In this document: piece by piece, positions 1 through 6,610 of the stretch
Position numbering within the stretch: the stretch's first letter is position 1
Layout: each line of letters starts with the position of its first letter
Origin: Bacteroidales bacterium
GTDB taxonomy: Bacteria; Bacteroidota; Bacteroidia; Bacteroidales; UBA932
Reading direction: 5' to 3'
Assembly (NCBI GenBank): GCA_016295245.1
Contig: JAEDLO010000014.1
Location: 1-25,725, forward strand
Length of the DNA: 25,725 bases
The notes under the pieces: model-generated
The model's input: the letters and a program-made list of their open reading frames with translations, nothing else
What the model was told of the DNA's origin: nothing
Databases searched by the model: none
Made by a program: the position numbers and the translations under genes

Positions 1-5
1 GAGGC

Positions 6-1178
6 CTAGCTTCTTTTTGCCTTCTCCCAGGCGCCGTTGCCTCTATGAGAGGCGAGGTAGGCCATTCCCCTGAAGGTGTTTACATTCATAAACAGGAAAT
101 AGTATGCCACCTTGGCGATGCGCGTCTTGCGACCCTTGCGGTCAGCTGCCATTCCATAGAGCGCCAGAGCGTAGAAGGCAAGCTGGAAGGCGAGCAGTAT
201 GCCGTAGAGCAGCGGCTTTCCCGACCAGAGCAGGGCGATGTTGAGCGGCAGCTCAAGGAAAAGCAGACTCGGGGTGATGCACCAGCGCAACACGCGGTGC
301 GAAACGAATTGGAAAGAAAGCATTCCGTAGCGCAGTGGGTTCATCAGGCGCCTTAGCCTCCATACGCTTTGTAGTCCTCCGGCGGCAATTCGCCTTTTTC
401 GCTTGCTTTCCTCGCGAATGTCGAGCGAAGGCGACTCGAGTGCATAGGCATCCTTGCAATAGGCTATCTTGTAGCCGCTTGCGGCTATCTCCATAGAGCA
501 GATGAAGTCATCCAGCAGGGTGTCCGTACCCATAGGTTTCCACAACTCGCGCCTGATTGCAAAGAGCTCTCCTGCAGCGCCCTGTGTTGAATAGAGGCGG
601 GAGTCGAGATCCTTGAGGAAAGACTCGTATTTCCAGTAGAAACCTTCGGTACCGGCGGCATTGTCGCTGTCTGTGCTCCTTACCCTTTTCTCGCCTGAGA
701 CGCAGCCTGTGCGAGGGTCTTCGAACTCCCTGACTATGAGCTCAATACACTCGGGGTTGAGGTAGGTGTTCGCGTCGGTCAGGACGACTATCGGAGTTGT
801 GATATGCTCCATCGCGTGATTGAGGGCAGCCGTCTTTCCCCCACGCCGCGGGTCGTGGATGATTGTCACGTCCCCGTAGGTGGAAAGTTTGCTTACCGTG
901 CCGTCTGTCGATCCGTCGGTAACCCAGGTGATGTGGAGTTTCCCTGCCGGATAGATAAGGGAACGACAGTTCTCCATTTTTTCTCCAATTATGTCCTCTT
1001 CGTTGTAGGCCGCAATCAGGAGGGTGACATCGGGCTTGTACTCGCCTGTGGGATGGAAACTCTTCTTGCCGAAGCGCTCTTTGAGGGCGACAAGCAGGTA
1101 GGCGAGCATACCATATCCCACATAGGTATAAAATATCACGAAGGCGAAAATCCAGAAGATGATTGCAAGAGCTTTCAT
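6..1178 (-). CDS. Membrane-anchored family 2 glycosyltransferase
   Basis: This 390-residue protein transfers a sugar from a nucleotide-sugar donor at the cytoplasmic face of the inner membrane, probably for a surface polysaccharide; the substrate cannot be told. One N-terminal membrane helix (about residues 5-30) precedes a GT-A domain opening with VTLLIAAYNEED. Visible motifs are VTDGS (D88), TDAN (D135, DXD-like), LDDF (D223/D224, candidate catalytic base) and a QSVWR stretch near 270 resembling the QxxRW motif of processive enzymes. Three hydrophobic segments follow (about 303-322, 326-346, 358-378). This resembles bacterial hyaluronan/cellulose-synthase-like GT2 proteins in layout, although it is short. 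The ATG lies 20 nt downstream of a promoter-like element, and the gene is complete, ending in TAG at 8-6. It follows hrpB by 54 nt and may be partly cotranscribed with it, since no terminator is visible between them. Confidence 0.9.
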   Translation of the reverse strand: MKALAIIFWIFAFVIFYTYVGYGMLAYLLVALKERFGKKSFHPTGEYKPDVTLLIAAYNEEDIIGEKMENCRSLIYPAGKLHITWVTDGSTDGTVSKLSTYGDVTIIHDPRRGGKTAALNHAMEHITTPIVVLTDANTYLNPECIELIVREFEDPRTGCVSGEKRVRSTDSDNAAGTEGFYWKYESFLKDLDSRLYSTQGAAGELFAIRRELWKPMGTDTLLDDFICSMEIAASGYKIAYCKDAYALESPSLDIREESKRKRRIAAGGLQSVWRLRRLMNPLRYGMLSFQFVSHRVLRWCITPSLLFLELPLNIALLWSGKPLLYGILLAFQLAFYALALYGMAADRKGRKTRIAKVAYYFLFMNVNTFRGMAYLASHRGNGAWEKAKRS

Positions 1179-1197
1179 AGGACGGCTGATTTTTTTG

Positions 1198-1228
1198 CAA
1201 ATAAACGATTATTCTTCGCAAATGCAAA
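1198..1228 (-). promoter_or_regulatory. Predicted Bacteroidetes-type promoter of the glycosyltransferase
   Basis: On the minus strand a TTTG element (1228-1225) is followed after exactly 19 bp by TTTATTTG (1205-1198), one mismatch from the TAnnTTTG consensus of Bacteroidetes sigma-ABfr promoters. Transcription would start about 15 nt before the ATG. Assigned by pattern only. Confidence 0.5.
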
Positions 1229-1232
1229 AATT

Positions 1233-3713
1233 TCACTCTCCCTTCTTCCTTGCTCCGCGAACGGGTGGAGCTTCAAGCGGATTGTCCGGCCAGGAGTGCT
1301 TCGGATAACGCCGGCGGAGCTCCTTCCTGACTTCGAAATAGGTTCCACTCCAGAAACTCTCCAGGTCCGAAGTCAGCTGCACGGCCTTGAAACCCGGGGA
1401 GAGCAGTTCCATCAGCACGGTCTTCCTGCCGCCGTCCACCCTTGGGCTGCGCCTCAGCCCGAAGCATTCCTGAAGCCTGACCCTCAAGACGGGAGCCTCG
1501 GCTCCCTGACGATATTCAAGCCTGATGCGGCTGCCGGTAGGCACTTCAATGAAGTCAGGCGCGTATTTGTCAAGTTCTTGCCTCTGGCCGTAGTCCAGAA
1601 GTGAAAGCATCACCTCGCAGAGGTCTATCTTCTTGAGTTCCTGGACGTTGAGCGTGCGGGGCGCGAAGGCGGGCAGCCACTCCGGTGCTCGTCGCAGCAA
1701 TTCCCCGGCGGACAGGTCCGGAAGGCCGATATCAGGTCTCCACTCTGCCGCACAGGCAAGGCGGCGCTGCAGGTTCGCTACCTTGTCGTTGAAGTCAAAC
1801 ATACTTGCTCCCTGGCGCGAAGCCGCAGTTGCAACCGCCTCCAGCATCCTCTGGCGAGGGACGCCTTCCAGAGGACGGCTGCCGATGACCAGCGAGCCGA
1901 TGCACCTGTCGCAGCGCAGCATAAGGGTTCCGAGCCGCGGGTCCCAGCCGAGGCGCTCCCTTTCGCTTGTCAGATCCGCCACCGATTCGGGTTCGAGCGG
2001 AGCTGCGAGAAAGATGTTGCCTGTTCCGCCCTGGACTATGCCGGCGGAGGCGACGGCGAGGTATTCGAAGGTCTGGAGCGGATCCGAAGGGTCAAGTCGC
2101 AGCTTCTCGCCGCCCGATAGCTGGAAGTGGCCCTGGCGGTTGAAGGCTATCCTTTCAGGGTAGGCATGGGCGAGCAGCGCTCCGCTCAGGAAAGGGTCGG
2201 GCGAATCGCTTTCGTCACTGGCGCCGCTGAGTTTGCGGTAATGCCGGCTTGCCGTTGTAATCCTTGCTCCAAGCGGCCCTGAGAGCCTTCCGGAGCGGAG
2301 GGCGCGTATGCGCTCATTGATATCCGCGCCGGCCGTGGCGCTGTCCAGCGGGTCCCTCTCCTCAAGCAGTGCGGCGATGTCGGCGGCCAAAGCCTTCTGG
2401 GAGGGGGCGGCCGCACAGGAAATCATCCTGGCGATGCGCGGATGGCAGGGGAGTGCGTGAATGCGGCGACCCTCAGCACTCAGCTCTCCCTTTCCGTCAA
2501 GGGCACCGATGAGACTAAGGCACTTGCGGGCATCGGCAAGGTGTTTGGCGGGTACGGGTTCCAGCCAGGGGAGTTGCTCAAAGCTGCAGCCGCCCCAGAC
2601 GGCGATGTCCAGCAGGGTCGCGCTAAGGTCAGCCTCGAGGATCTCAGGCGTGCGGTTCTCCTCCATCCTCGCCTCGCTCGCTTTGCACCACAGTCTGTAA
2701 CAGCGTCCGGGGCCGGTGCGGGCGGCCCTGCCACGGCGCTGATCTGCCATATCGCGGCTGATGCGCACCGTCTCCAGCCTGCTCAGGCCTGTCCTCGGGT
2801 CGAAAACCGCCTTGCGACAAAGGCCCGAATCGATTACGTTGCGTACGCCCTCGATGGTCAGGGATGTCTCGGCGATGGGCGTGGCAAGGATTATTTTGCG
2901 CCTTCCCTGCGGGTCGGGCGATATCGCCCTGTCCTGGGCGGCGGCATCCAGCATACCGTAAAGCGGTAGCACGACGCAGCCTTCGGGAATGGTCTCAAGC
3001 AGTTCGGATGTGCGGCGTATCATCGCCTCTGAGGGCAGGAATACCAGTATGTCGCCCTCCCTTTCCTTCAGAATAGTGCGCGAGAGCCAGGCGCAAAGCC
3101 GGGGAATCTCAGCCTCGGGAGGGTCGCTCTCGCGCCAGAAAGTTTCCACTTCGAACAGCCTGCCGCGACTTTCAATCAGCGGCGCATCGAGGGCTGAGCA
3201 GATAGCTCCGGCGTCAATGGTCGCCGACATTATGGCCAGCTTCAGATCCGCTCGCAGGATGCCGCGGGTCTGGCGCAGCAGGGCGAGGGCGACGTCGCTC
3301 TGCAGATTGCGTTCGTGGAACTCGTCGAAAATTACGGCTCCAACGCCTTCGAGCGTCGGGTCATCGCACAACAGGCGTGTCAGGACCCCTTCCGTCAGCA
3401 CCTCGATGCGGGTGTCGCTGCTTACCCGGCTTTCAAACCTTACGCGGTAACCCACTGTCCTGCCGACGCTTTCGCCAAGCATCGAGGCCATCCTGCGGGC
3501 AATCTGGCGTGCGGCGACCCTCCTTGGCTCCAGCAACAGGATACGCTGTCCCTCTTCGAGGCACCGGAGCATAGTTAGCGGGAGCAGGGTGGACTTTCCT
3601 GCGCCGGGAGGCGCGGTCACGACAGCGCAACCGCGGCTCTTGAGCGCCTCGTTCAAACTGGAGGCAATCTCTGCTGCGGGCAGGTTGGAATATGCAGAAA
3701 GCGGATTCTTCAC
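1233..3713 (-). CDS. hrpB: ATP-dependent helicase HrpB (DEAH family)
   Basis: An 826-residue DExH RNA helicase of the HrpB family, whose cellular role is poorly defined (RNA remodelling). Near the N-terminus is Walker A APPGAGKST (lysine about residue 40), then a DEFHER box (Walker B, the HrpB variant of DEAH), a SAT motif (IMSATIDAG), ATPIAETSLTIEGV (motif V region) and DQRRGRAARTGPGRCYRLW (motif VI). The C-terminal half ends in the HrpB-specific region with an APVLRVRLQECFGL stretch. Length matches the family (about 820-850). The frame is open to an ATG at 3770, but that codon lies upstream of the likely transcription start and beyond the amt terminator. The GTG at 3713 begins about 8 residues before the conserved LPAAEIASSLNEAL stretch, as in E. 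coli HrpB. It also sits right after a TATCTTTG box, suggesting a leaderless message. Confidence 0.93.
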   Translation of the reverse strand: MKNPLSAYSNLPAAEIASSLNEALKSRGCAVVTAPPGAGKSTLLPLTMLRCLEEGQRILLLEPRRVAARQIARRMASMLGESVGRTVGYRVRFESRVSSDTRIEVLTEGVLTRLLCDDPTLEGVGAVIFDEFHERNLQSDVALALLRQTRGILRADLKLAIMSATIDAGAICSALDAPLIESRGRLFEVETFWRESDPPEAEIPRLCAWLSRTILKEREGDILVFLPSEAMIRRTSELLETIPEGCVVLPLYGMLDAAAQDRAISPDPQGRRKIILATPIAETSLTIEGVRNVIDSGLCRKAVFDPRTGLSRLETVRISRDMADQRRGRAARTGPGRCYRLWCKASEARMEENRTPEILEADLSATLLDIAVWGGCSFEQLPWLEPVPAKHLADARKCLSLIGALDGKGELSAEGRRIHALPCHPRIARMISCAAAPSQKALAADIAALLEERDPLDSATAGADINERIRALRSGRLSGPLGARITTASRHYRKLSGASDESDSPDPFLSGALLAHAYPERIAFNRQGHFQLSGGEKLRLDPSDPLQTFEYLAVASAGIVQGGTGNIFLAAPLEPESVADLTSERERLGWDPRLGTLMLRCDRCIGSLVIGSRPLEGVPRQRMLEAVATAASRQGASMFDFNDKVANLQRRLACAAEWRPDIGLPDLSAGELLRRAPEWLPAFAPRTLNVQELKKIDLCEVMLSLLDYGQRQELDKYAPDFIEVPTGSRIRLEYRQGAEAPVLRVRLQECFGLRRSPRVDGGRKTVLMELLSPGFKAVQLTSDLESFWSGTYFEVRKELRRRYPKHSWPDNPLEAPPVRGARKKGE

Positions 3714-3717
3714 TCTG

Positions 3718-3725
3718 CAAAGATA
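3718..3725 (-). promoter_or_regulatory. Predicted -7 promoter box of hrpB (TATCTTTG)
   Basis: A perfect TAnnTTTG match lies on the minus strand and ends 4 nt before the chosen GTG start. No TTTG is found 19-20 bp upstream, where the U-tract of the amt terminator lies. If start occurs about 5-7 nt after the box, the mRNA has essentially no 5' leader. Confidence 0.5.
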
Positions 3726-3765
3726 AATAAAAACAGCAAGGATGGCCTTCACAGGGCATCCTTGC
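3726..3765 (-). terminator. Intrinsic terminator after the ammonium transporter
   Basis: On the minus strand GCAAGGATG (3765-3757) pairs perfectly with CATCCTTGC (3744-3736). Two more inner C-G pairs follow after a C/C mismatch, leaving a TGTGAA loop, and the stem is followed by TGTTTTTATTT. This ends the PII/porin/Amt operon. Its inner sequence CCTGTGAAGG also occurs in the attenuator terminator at the operon's other end. Confidence 0.85.
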
Positions 3766-3801
3766 TCCAAATAGTTGGTTAGTTAATGAAAAAAACGAAG
3801 A

Positions 3802-5025
3802 TTAATTGTATGCTGTTTCTCCGTGTTCGTAGATGTCAAGACCCTCTTCCTCGACGCGAGGTTCAACTCTGATGCCGATTGTCTTGTCGAGAACCTTGAA
3901 GATGATGTATCCGAGGGCGAATGACCAAGCGACGATGCACAGTATGCCGAGGCATTCGATTCCGAAGAAGCTCCAGCCGCCACCGTAGAACAGGCCGCCG
4001 TCAACTGCAAACAGACCGGTCATAATAGTTCCGAGGATACCGCAGACACCGTGTACTGAAACTGCGCCTACAGGGTCATCGATGTGGCAAACCTTGTCGA
4101 AGAAAGCAACTGCACCTACCATAGCTGCGCCGCAAACCATTCCGATGACTGCGCTGCCGCCTACGCTGACCAGGTCGCAACCTGCAGTGATGCCTACCAG
4201 GCCGGCGAGGATGCCGTTGCAGACGAGTGACAGGGATGGTTTCTTATAGAGGAACCAGGTGAGGAGCATAGCTGCGATACCGCCGCAAGCCGCTGCCATA
4301 TTGGTGGTTACAAATACGTGAGAGATAGCTGTTGCGTTCTCCGGGCCGTCAGCAGCGAGTTGTGAACCAGGGTTGAAGCCGAACCAGCCGAACCAGAGAA
4401 TGAATACGCCGAGGGCGCCGAGGGTGAGGTTGTGGCCAGGGATAGCTACAGACTTGCCGGTCTTGGTGTATTTGCCGATTCTCGGACCGAGTATCATTGC
4501 GCCGGCAAGGGCGATGGAACCGCCGCAGGCGTGAACGACTGCAGAACCTGCGAAGTCGTGGAAGCCGAGCTTGCTGAGCCAGCCGCCGCCCCAGGCCCAG
4601 TGGCCTTCGATAGGGTAGATGACTGCAGAAATAAGGATGGAAATCAGGACATAGACACCGAACTTTGTCCTTTCTGCCATACCGCCGGACACGATGGTTG
4701 CAGCAGTAGCGCAGAATACAGTCTGGAATATCAGCCAAGCCTCTTCAGGAATGCCTTCATCGCCGCGGAAAGAGATGTTGAACGGACTGATCTTGCCGAT
4801 GAAACCGGCGTCTCCGTTGTGCATGATGGAATATCCGATGAACCAGAAAAGGACAGTACCCACCATAAAGTCGACGAAATTCTTCATCAGGATGTTGGCC
4901 GTGTTCTTGGATCTTGTGAAACCGGCCTCAACCATAGCGAATCCCGGTTGCATGAAGAATACGAGCATTGCTGCCAGAAGTACCCAAACCGTATCCAGAC
5001 TGTTTATTGTCAATATAGTTCCCAT
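3802..5025 (-). CDS. amt: Ammonium transporter (Amt/MEP/Rh family)
   Basis: A 407-residue inner-membrane ammonium channel of the AmtB type, with about 11 hydrophobic segments. The diagnostic residues are present: Asp157 in FHDFAGS, the twin pore histidines His165 (SAVVHACGG) and His325 (AVSVHGVCG), the FQTVF segment at 100-104 containing the phenylalanine gate, and GGMAER. The acidic cytoplasmic tail (VEPRVEEEGLDIYEHG) is typical of Bacteroidetes Amt. No signal peptide is obvious, so the N-terminus probably begins directly with the first helix. It is the last gene of the PII/porin/Amt operon, 34 nt after the porin gene, and is followed by a strong terminator. The neighbouring PII protein would be expected to block this channel when nitrogen is plentiful. 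Confidence 0.97.
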   Translation of the reverse strand: MGTILTINSLDTVWVLLAAMLVFFMQPGFAMVEAGFTRSKNTANILMKNFVDFMVGTVLFWFIGYSIMHNGDAGFIGKISPFNISFRGDEGIPEEAWLIFQTVFCATAATIVSGGMAERTKFGVYVLISILISAVIYPIEGHWAWGGGWLSKLGFHDFAGSAVVHACGGSIALAGAMILGPRIGKYTKTGKSVAIPGHNLTLGALGVFILWFGWFGFNPGSQLAADGPENATAISHVFVTTNMAAACGGIAAMLLTWFLYKKPSLSLVCNGILAGLVGITAGCDLVSVGGSAVIGMVCGAAMVGAVAFFDKVCHIDDPVGAVSVHGVCGILGTIMTGLFAVDGGLFYGGGWSFFGIECLGILCIVAWSFALGYIIFKVLDKTIGIRVEPRVEEEGLDIYEHGETAYN

Positions 5026-5059
5026 AATGATAGATTCTAGATGTTAGACTTTACTTATT

Positions 5060-5761
5060 TTAAAATGCGATGCCAACGCTGGCCGTGAGGAAGGTCTTGT
5101 CGAGGTAAGGGTTCACTATGTAGCTTACGCTCAACGGGAAGCTGACCTTGTCTAGCTCTATGGTCTTGCCGTAGGTGGCGGCGAGGTTGATCACTGAGAA
5201 TGGCTTGTCGGAGTACATACCCTTGAGGATGCTGGCTCCGGCTGTGAGAGTAAGGCTGCCGGCGTCTTCGAAATCAAAGCAATATGCGGCCTCGAAGTAG
5301 GAAGAGAAGCGGTTCTTGCCGTCCGCGTCCTTGTCGGCTCCGTAGAACATCGTTGACCACATAAGGGTCAGCGGGAATGCTTCCGGGGCATAGGTCAGGG
5401 TGCCTTCCAGTGTATGGCCCGTCTCGGCCGGCTTGAAATTGAAGAAACTGTCATCCAGGCCGTAAGCGGACGGATAATAATAGTCGGTGATGCCGAGGGT
5501 GAAGTTGCCGAGGGTGTATCCTATGCTCAGGTCTATCTCCGAAACTGAACTGTCAAGCGCGTAGGCTCCCCAGGCTGAGAGGCTCAGTCCTCCGATTTCA
5601 AGGCTGGCGCTAGGGAAGAGAGTGGCGCCGCTGGAGCATTCCGTGCCTCTCCACATATATTTGGATGTCAGGTCCAGGGCACCGGAGAATACCGGCTTGG
5701 CTGCTGAAGCGATGATTCCTGATGCAAGGACAGCCGAAATAGAAACGAATAACTTTTTCAT
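5060..5761 (-). CDS. Putative outer-membrane porin (TorF / gcw_chp-like) in nitrogen operon
   Basis: A 233-residue secreted protein with a clear signal peptide (MKKLFVSISAVLASGIIASA) followed by alternating amphipathic strands and a C-terminal phenylalanine (FLTASVGIAF), as expected for an outer-membrane beta-barrel of roughly 10-12 strands. The start of the mature part (SGALDLTSKYMWRGTE) resembles the TorF putative porin / TIGR02001 group, described as conserved proteins often found with ammonium transporters. The ligand is unknown. Its position between the PII gene (23 nt upstream) and amt (34 nt downstream) suggests that it lets ammonium or a small nitrogen compound cross the outer membrane, which is inference. 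Family membership is judged from the N-terminal pattern and context, not from a search. Confidence 0.75.
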   Translation of the reverse strand: MKKLFVSISAVLASGIIASAAKPVFSGALDLTSKYMWRGTECSSGATLFPSASLEIGGLSLSAWGAYALDSSVSEIDLSIGYTLGNFTLGITDYYYPSAYGLDDSFFNFKPAETGHTLEGTLTYAPEAFPLTLMWSTMFYGADKDADGKNRFSSYFEAAYCFDFEDAGSLTLTAGASILKGMYSDKPFSVINLAATYGKTIELDKVSFPLSVSYIVNPYLDKTFLTASVGIAF

Positions 5762-5784
5762 ACCAACAATAATTTTTCAGGTTT

Positions 5785-6132
5785 TTACTTTTTGTTTGCA
5801 AGGACGTCGTCGCCGTGTTCTCCCGTACGGATTGACCAGGTGTCATCGACAGGGCTGACGAAAATGCGTCCGTCTCCGACTTCGCCCGTACGCGCCGTTG
5901 AGAGGATGGCGTTGACTGCAGGTTTGACGAACTGGTCGCGGCAGATGATTGTGATTTCGATGCGGGGGATGATGTCTGTGCTGTACATCACACCTCGGTA
6001 GATTCTGTCTTCCCGGGCCTGGCCGATGGCGTGGACCTCGGTGTAGGAGAACCAGTTGATGTCTGCTTCGAAGAGTGCGTTCTTGACGTCCTCGAATTTT
6101 GTCTTTCGGACAATTGCTTCAATCTTTTTCAT
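5785..6132 (-). CDS. P-II family nitrogen regulatory protein (GlnK/GlnB-like)
   Basis: A 115-residue PII signal protein, a trimer that binds ATP/ADP and 2-oxoglutarate and usually gates the adjacent Amt channel. Visible features are the N-terminal MKKIEAIVRK strand, the T-loop YRGVMYSTDIIP with Tyr50 matching the uridylylated Tyr51 of E. coli GlnB, Gln38 matching the 2-oxoglutarate/Mg residue Gln39, the B-loop TGEVGDGRIFV and the C-loop RTGE. Divergences from E. coli GlnB are a T-loop one residue shorter, Arg57 for Lys58, Arg for Lys90, and Ser for Arg101. The frame extends 13 codons upstream, but the extension begins within the terminator U-tract. ATG 6132 aligns with the family start. It is the first full-length gene of the operon, downstream of a Gln/Asn-rich leader ORF and terminator. 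Confidence 0.95.
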   Translation of the reverse strand: MKKIEAIVRKTKFEDVKNALFEADINWFSYTEVHAIGQAREDRIYRGVMYSTDIIPRIEITIICRDQFVKPAVNAILSTARTGEVGDGRIFVSPVDDTWSIRTGEHGDDVLANKK

Positions 6133-6159
6133 ATAAAAACTGTTTTGAAATGATGAGTT

Positions 6160-6201
6160 GACAATAAACAAAAAGGCCGACCTTCACAGGCCAGCCCTTT
6201 C
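6160..6201 (-). terminator. Leader terminator before the PII gene (attenuator strands 3:4)
   Basis: On the minus strand AAAGGGCTGGCC (6200-6189) pairs with GGTCGGCCTTTT (6182-6171): 12 bp including three G-U wobbles, loop TGTGAA. The T-rich stretch TTTTTGTTT begins within the stem base. This is a convincing intrinsic terminator, placed inside the operon leader, 22 nt after the leader ORF's stop and about 30 nt before the PII start. It therefore makes sense only as a conditional (attenuating) terminator, or as a processing or pausing element. Confidence 0.85.
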
Positions 6202-6262
6202 TTCCATATAAAAATACTAAACTAACTGTCTTGATGTATCACTGTCCGGCTGGCAGGACAGC
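6171..6262 (-). promoter_or_regulatory. Putative ribosome-mediated attenuator of the PII/porin/Amt operon
   Basis: Three mutually exclusive pairings can be drawn in the minus-strand RNA. First, a hairpin inside the end of the leader ORF: CTGTCC (6261-6256) with GGACAG (6247-6242), loop TGCCAGCC. Second, an antiterminator: GCCAGCC (6254-6248, in that loop) is an exact 7-nt complement of GGCTGGC (6196-6190). Third, the terminator whose 5' arm contains that same GGCTGGC. Ribosome position on the leader ORF, set by the Asn/Gln codon run at 6323-6279, could choose between the second and third. The pairings are read directly from the sequence; the regulatory logic is inferred by analogy with trp/his attenuators. 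The strand released or masked by the stalled ribosome is not certain: only 5-bp pairings of the Q-run with this region were found. Confidence 0.6.
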
Positions 6263-6353
6263 ACACAGAGAGAATCAGCTGCTGGTTCTGCTGCTGATTC
6301 TGATTGTTCTGAGCCTGCTGGTTCAAAGAGATATGTTTGAAAGTCTTGGACAT
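6222..6353 (-). CDS. Gln/Asn-rich leader peptide (43 aa) of the nitrogen operon
   Basis: A 43-codon ORF whose peptide begins MSKTFKHISL and continues with the run NQQAQNNQNQQQNQQ (residues 11-25: nine Gln, five Asn, one Ala). All nine Gln codons are CAG; Asn uses AAC three times and AAT twice. The ATG at 6353 lies about 15-17 nt after the predicted transcription start, with an A-rich leader typical of Bacteroidetes translation. The tail (LILSVCCPASRTVIHQDS) overlaps the first attenuator hairpin and the TAG stop is at 6224-6222. There is no signal peptide or known domain. It resembles biosynthetic leader peptides such as HisL and TrpL in design, but enriched for the amino acids that report nitrogen status. 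It could also be a chance ORF; conservation of the N/Q run in relatives would decide. Confidence 0.65.
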   Translation of the reverse strand: MSKTFKHISLNQQAQNNQNQQQNQQLILSVCCPASRTVIHQDS

Positions 6354-6374
6354 TTTGTGTCTTGTTTCTGTTTG

Positions 6375-6405
6375 CAAAATTAGCGTTTTGAAACAAAAAT
6401 CCAAA
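6375..6405 (-). promoter_or_regulatory. Predicted promoter of the leader/PII/porin/Amt operon
   Basis: Minus strand TTTG (6405-6402), 19-bp spacer, then TAATTTTG (6382-6375), a full match to the Bacteroidetes TTTG / TAnnTTTG promoter. Expected start about 6368-6370, giving a leader RNA of roughly 235 nt before the PII ATG. No sigma-54 (GG-N10-GC) site was recognised. Confidence 0.75.
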
Positions 6406-6576
6406 TAATTCAATTAAAAATTTTGAAAAATTTTCAAGAAGGCCTGTTGTAGTGTGCTCTGAAGGGGTTTTAGTGCGGTTATAAACTATAAGTAAAAAAC
6501 TCATTAAGTTTAATAAAGAACTTTATTTCTGTCGAAGATTCTGTTGATTCGGGAGTTGGGATTACATTTTTTTTCT
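6406..6576. other. AT-rich divergent intergenic region
   Basis: This stretch lies between the minus-strand PII-operon promoter and the plus-strand dehydrogenase promoter. It is strongly AT-rich (runs of A/T at 6391-6435 and 6484-6530) and carries no convincing ORF. It may hold upstream activator sites for either promoter, but no clear inverted repeat was recognised. Confidence 0.5.
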
Positions 6577-6583
6577 TATCTTG
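6556..6583 (+). promoter_or_regulatory. Possible promoter of the short-chain dehydrogenase
   Basis: TATCTTG (6577-6583) is one T short of TAnnTTTG, with a TTG (6556-6558) 18 bp upstream in a T-rich context. It is weak by consensus, but it is the only candidate before the ATG at 6611. Confidence 0.35.
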
Positions 6584-6610
6584 CACACCAAAACAACACT
6601 ACTAAATCTG

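Noticed and set aside
804..1604. 266-codon plus-strand ORF
   Set aside because: Antisense shadow of the glycosyltransferase and hrpB; it bridges two well-supported genes and their promoter and has no recognisable domain.
3714..3770. ATG start for hrpB at 3770
   Set aside because: It lies upstream of the TATCTTTG box and beyond the amt terminator, and the encoded 19 residues have no counterpart in HrpB.
6133..6171. 13-codon N-terminal extension of the PII protein
   Set aside because: It would begin inside the terminator U-tract and has no match to PII family N-termini; MKKIEAIVRK at 6132 is the conserved start.
6217..6504. 95-codon minus-strand ORF overlapping the leader in another frame
   Set aside because: Its start lies about 100 nt upstream of the consensus promoter, it spans the AT-rich promoter region, and it reads the leader out of frame. 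The 43-codon frame starts just after the predicted transcription start and carries the N/Q run.
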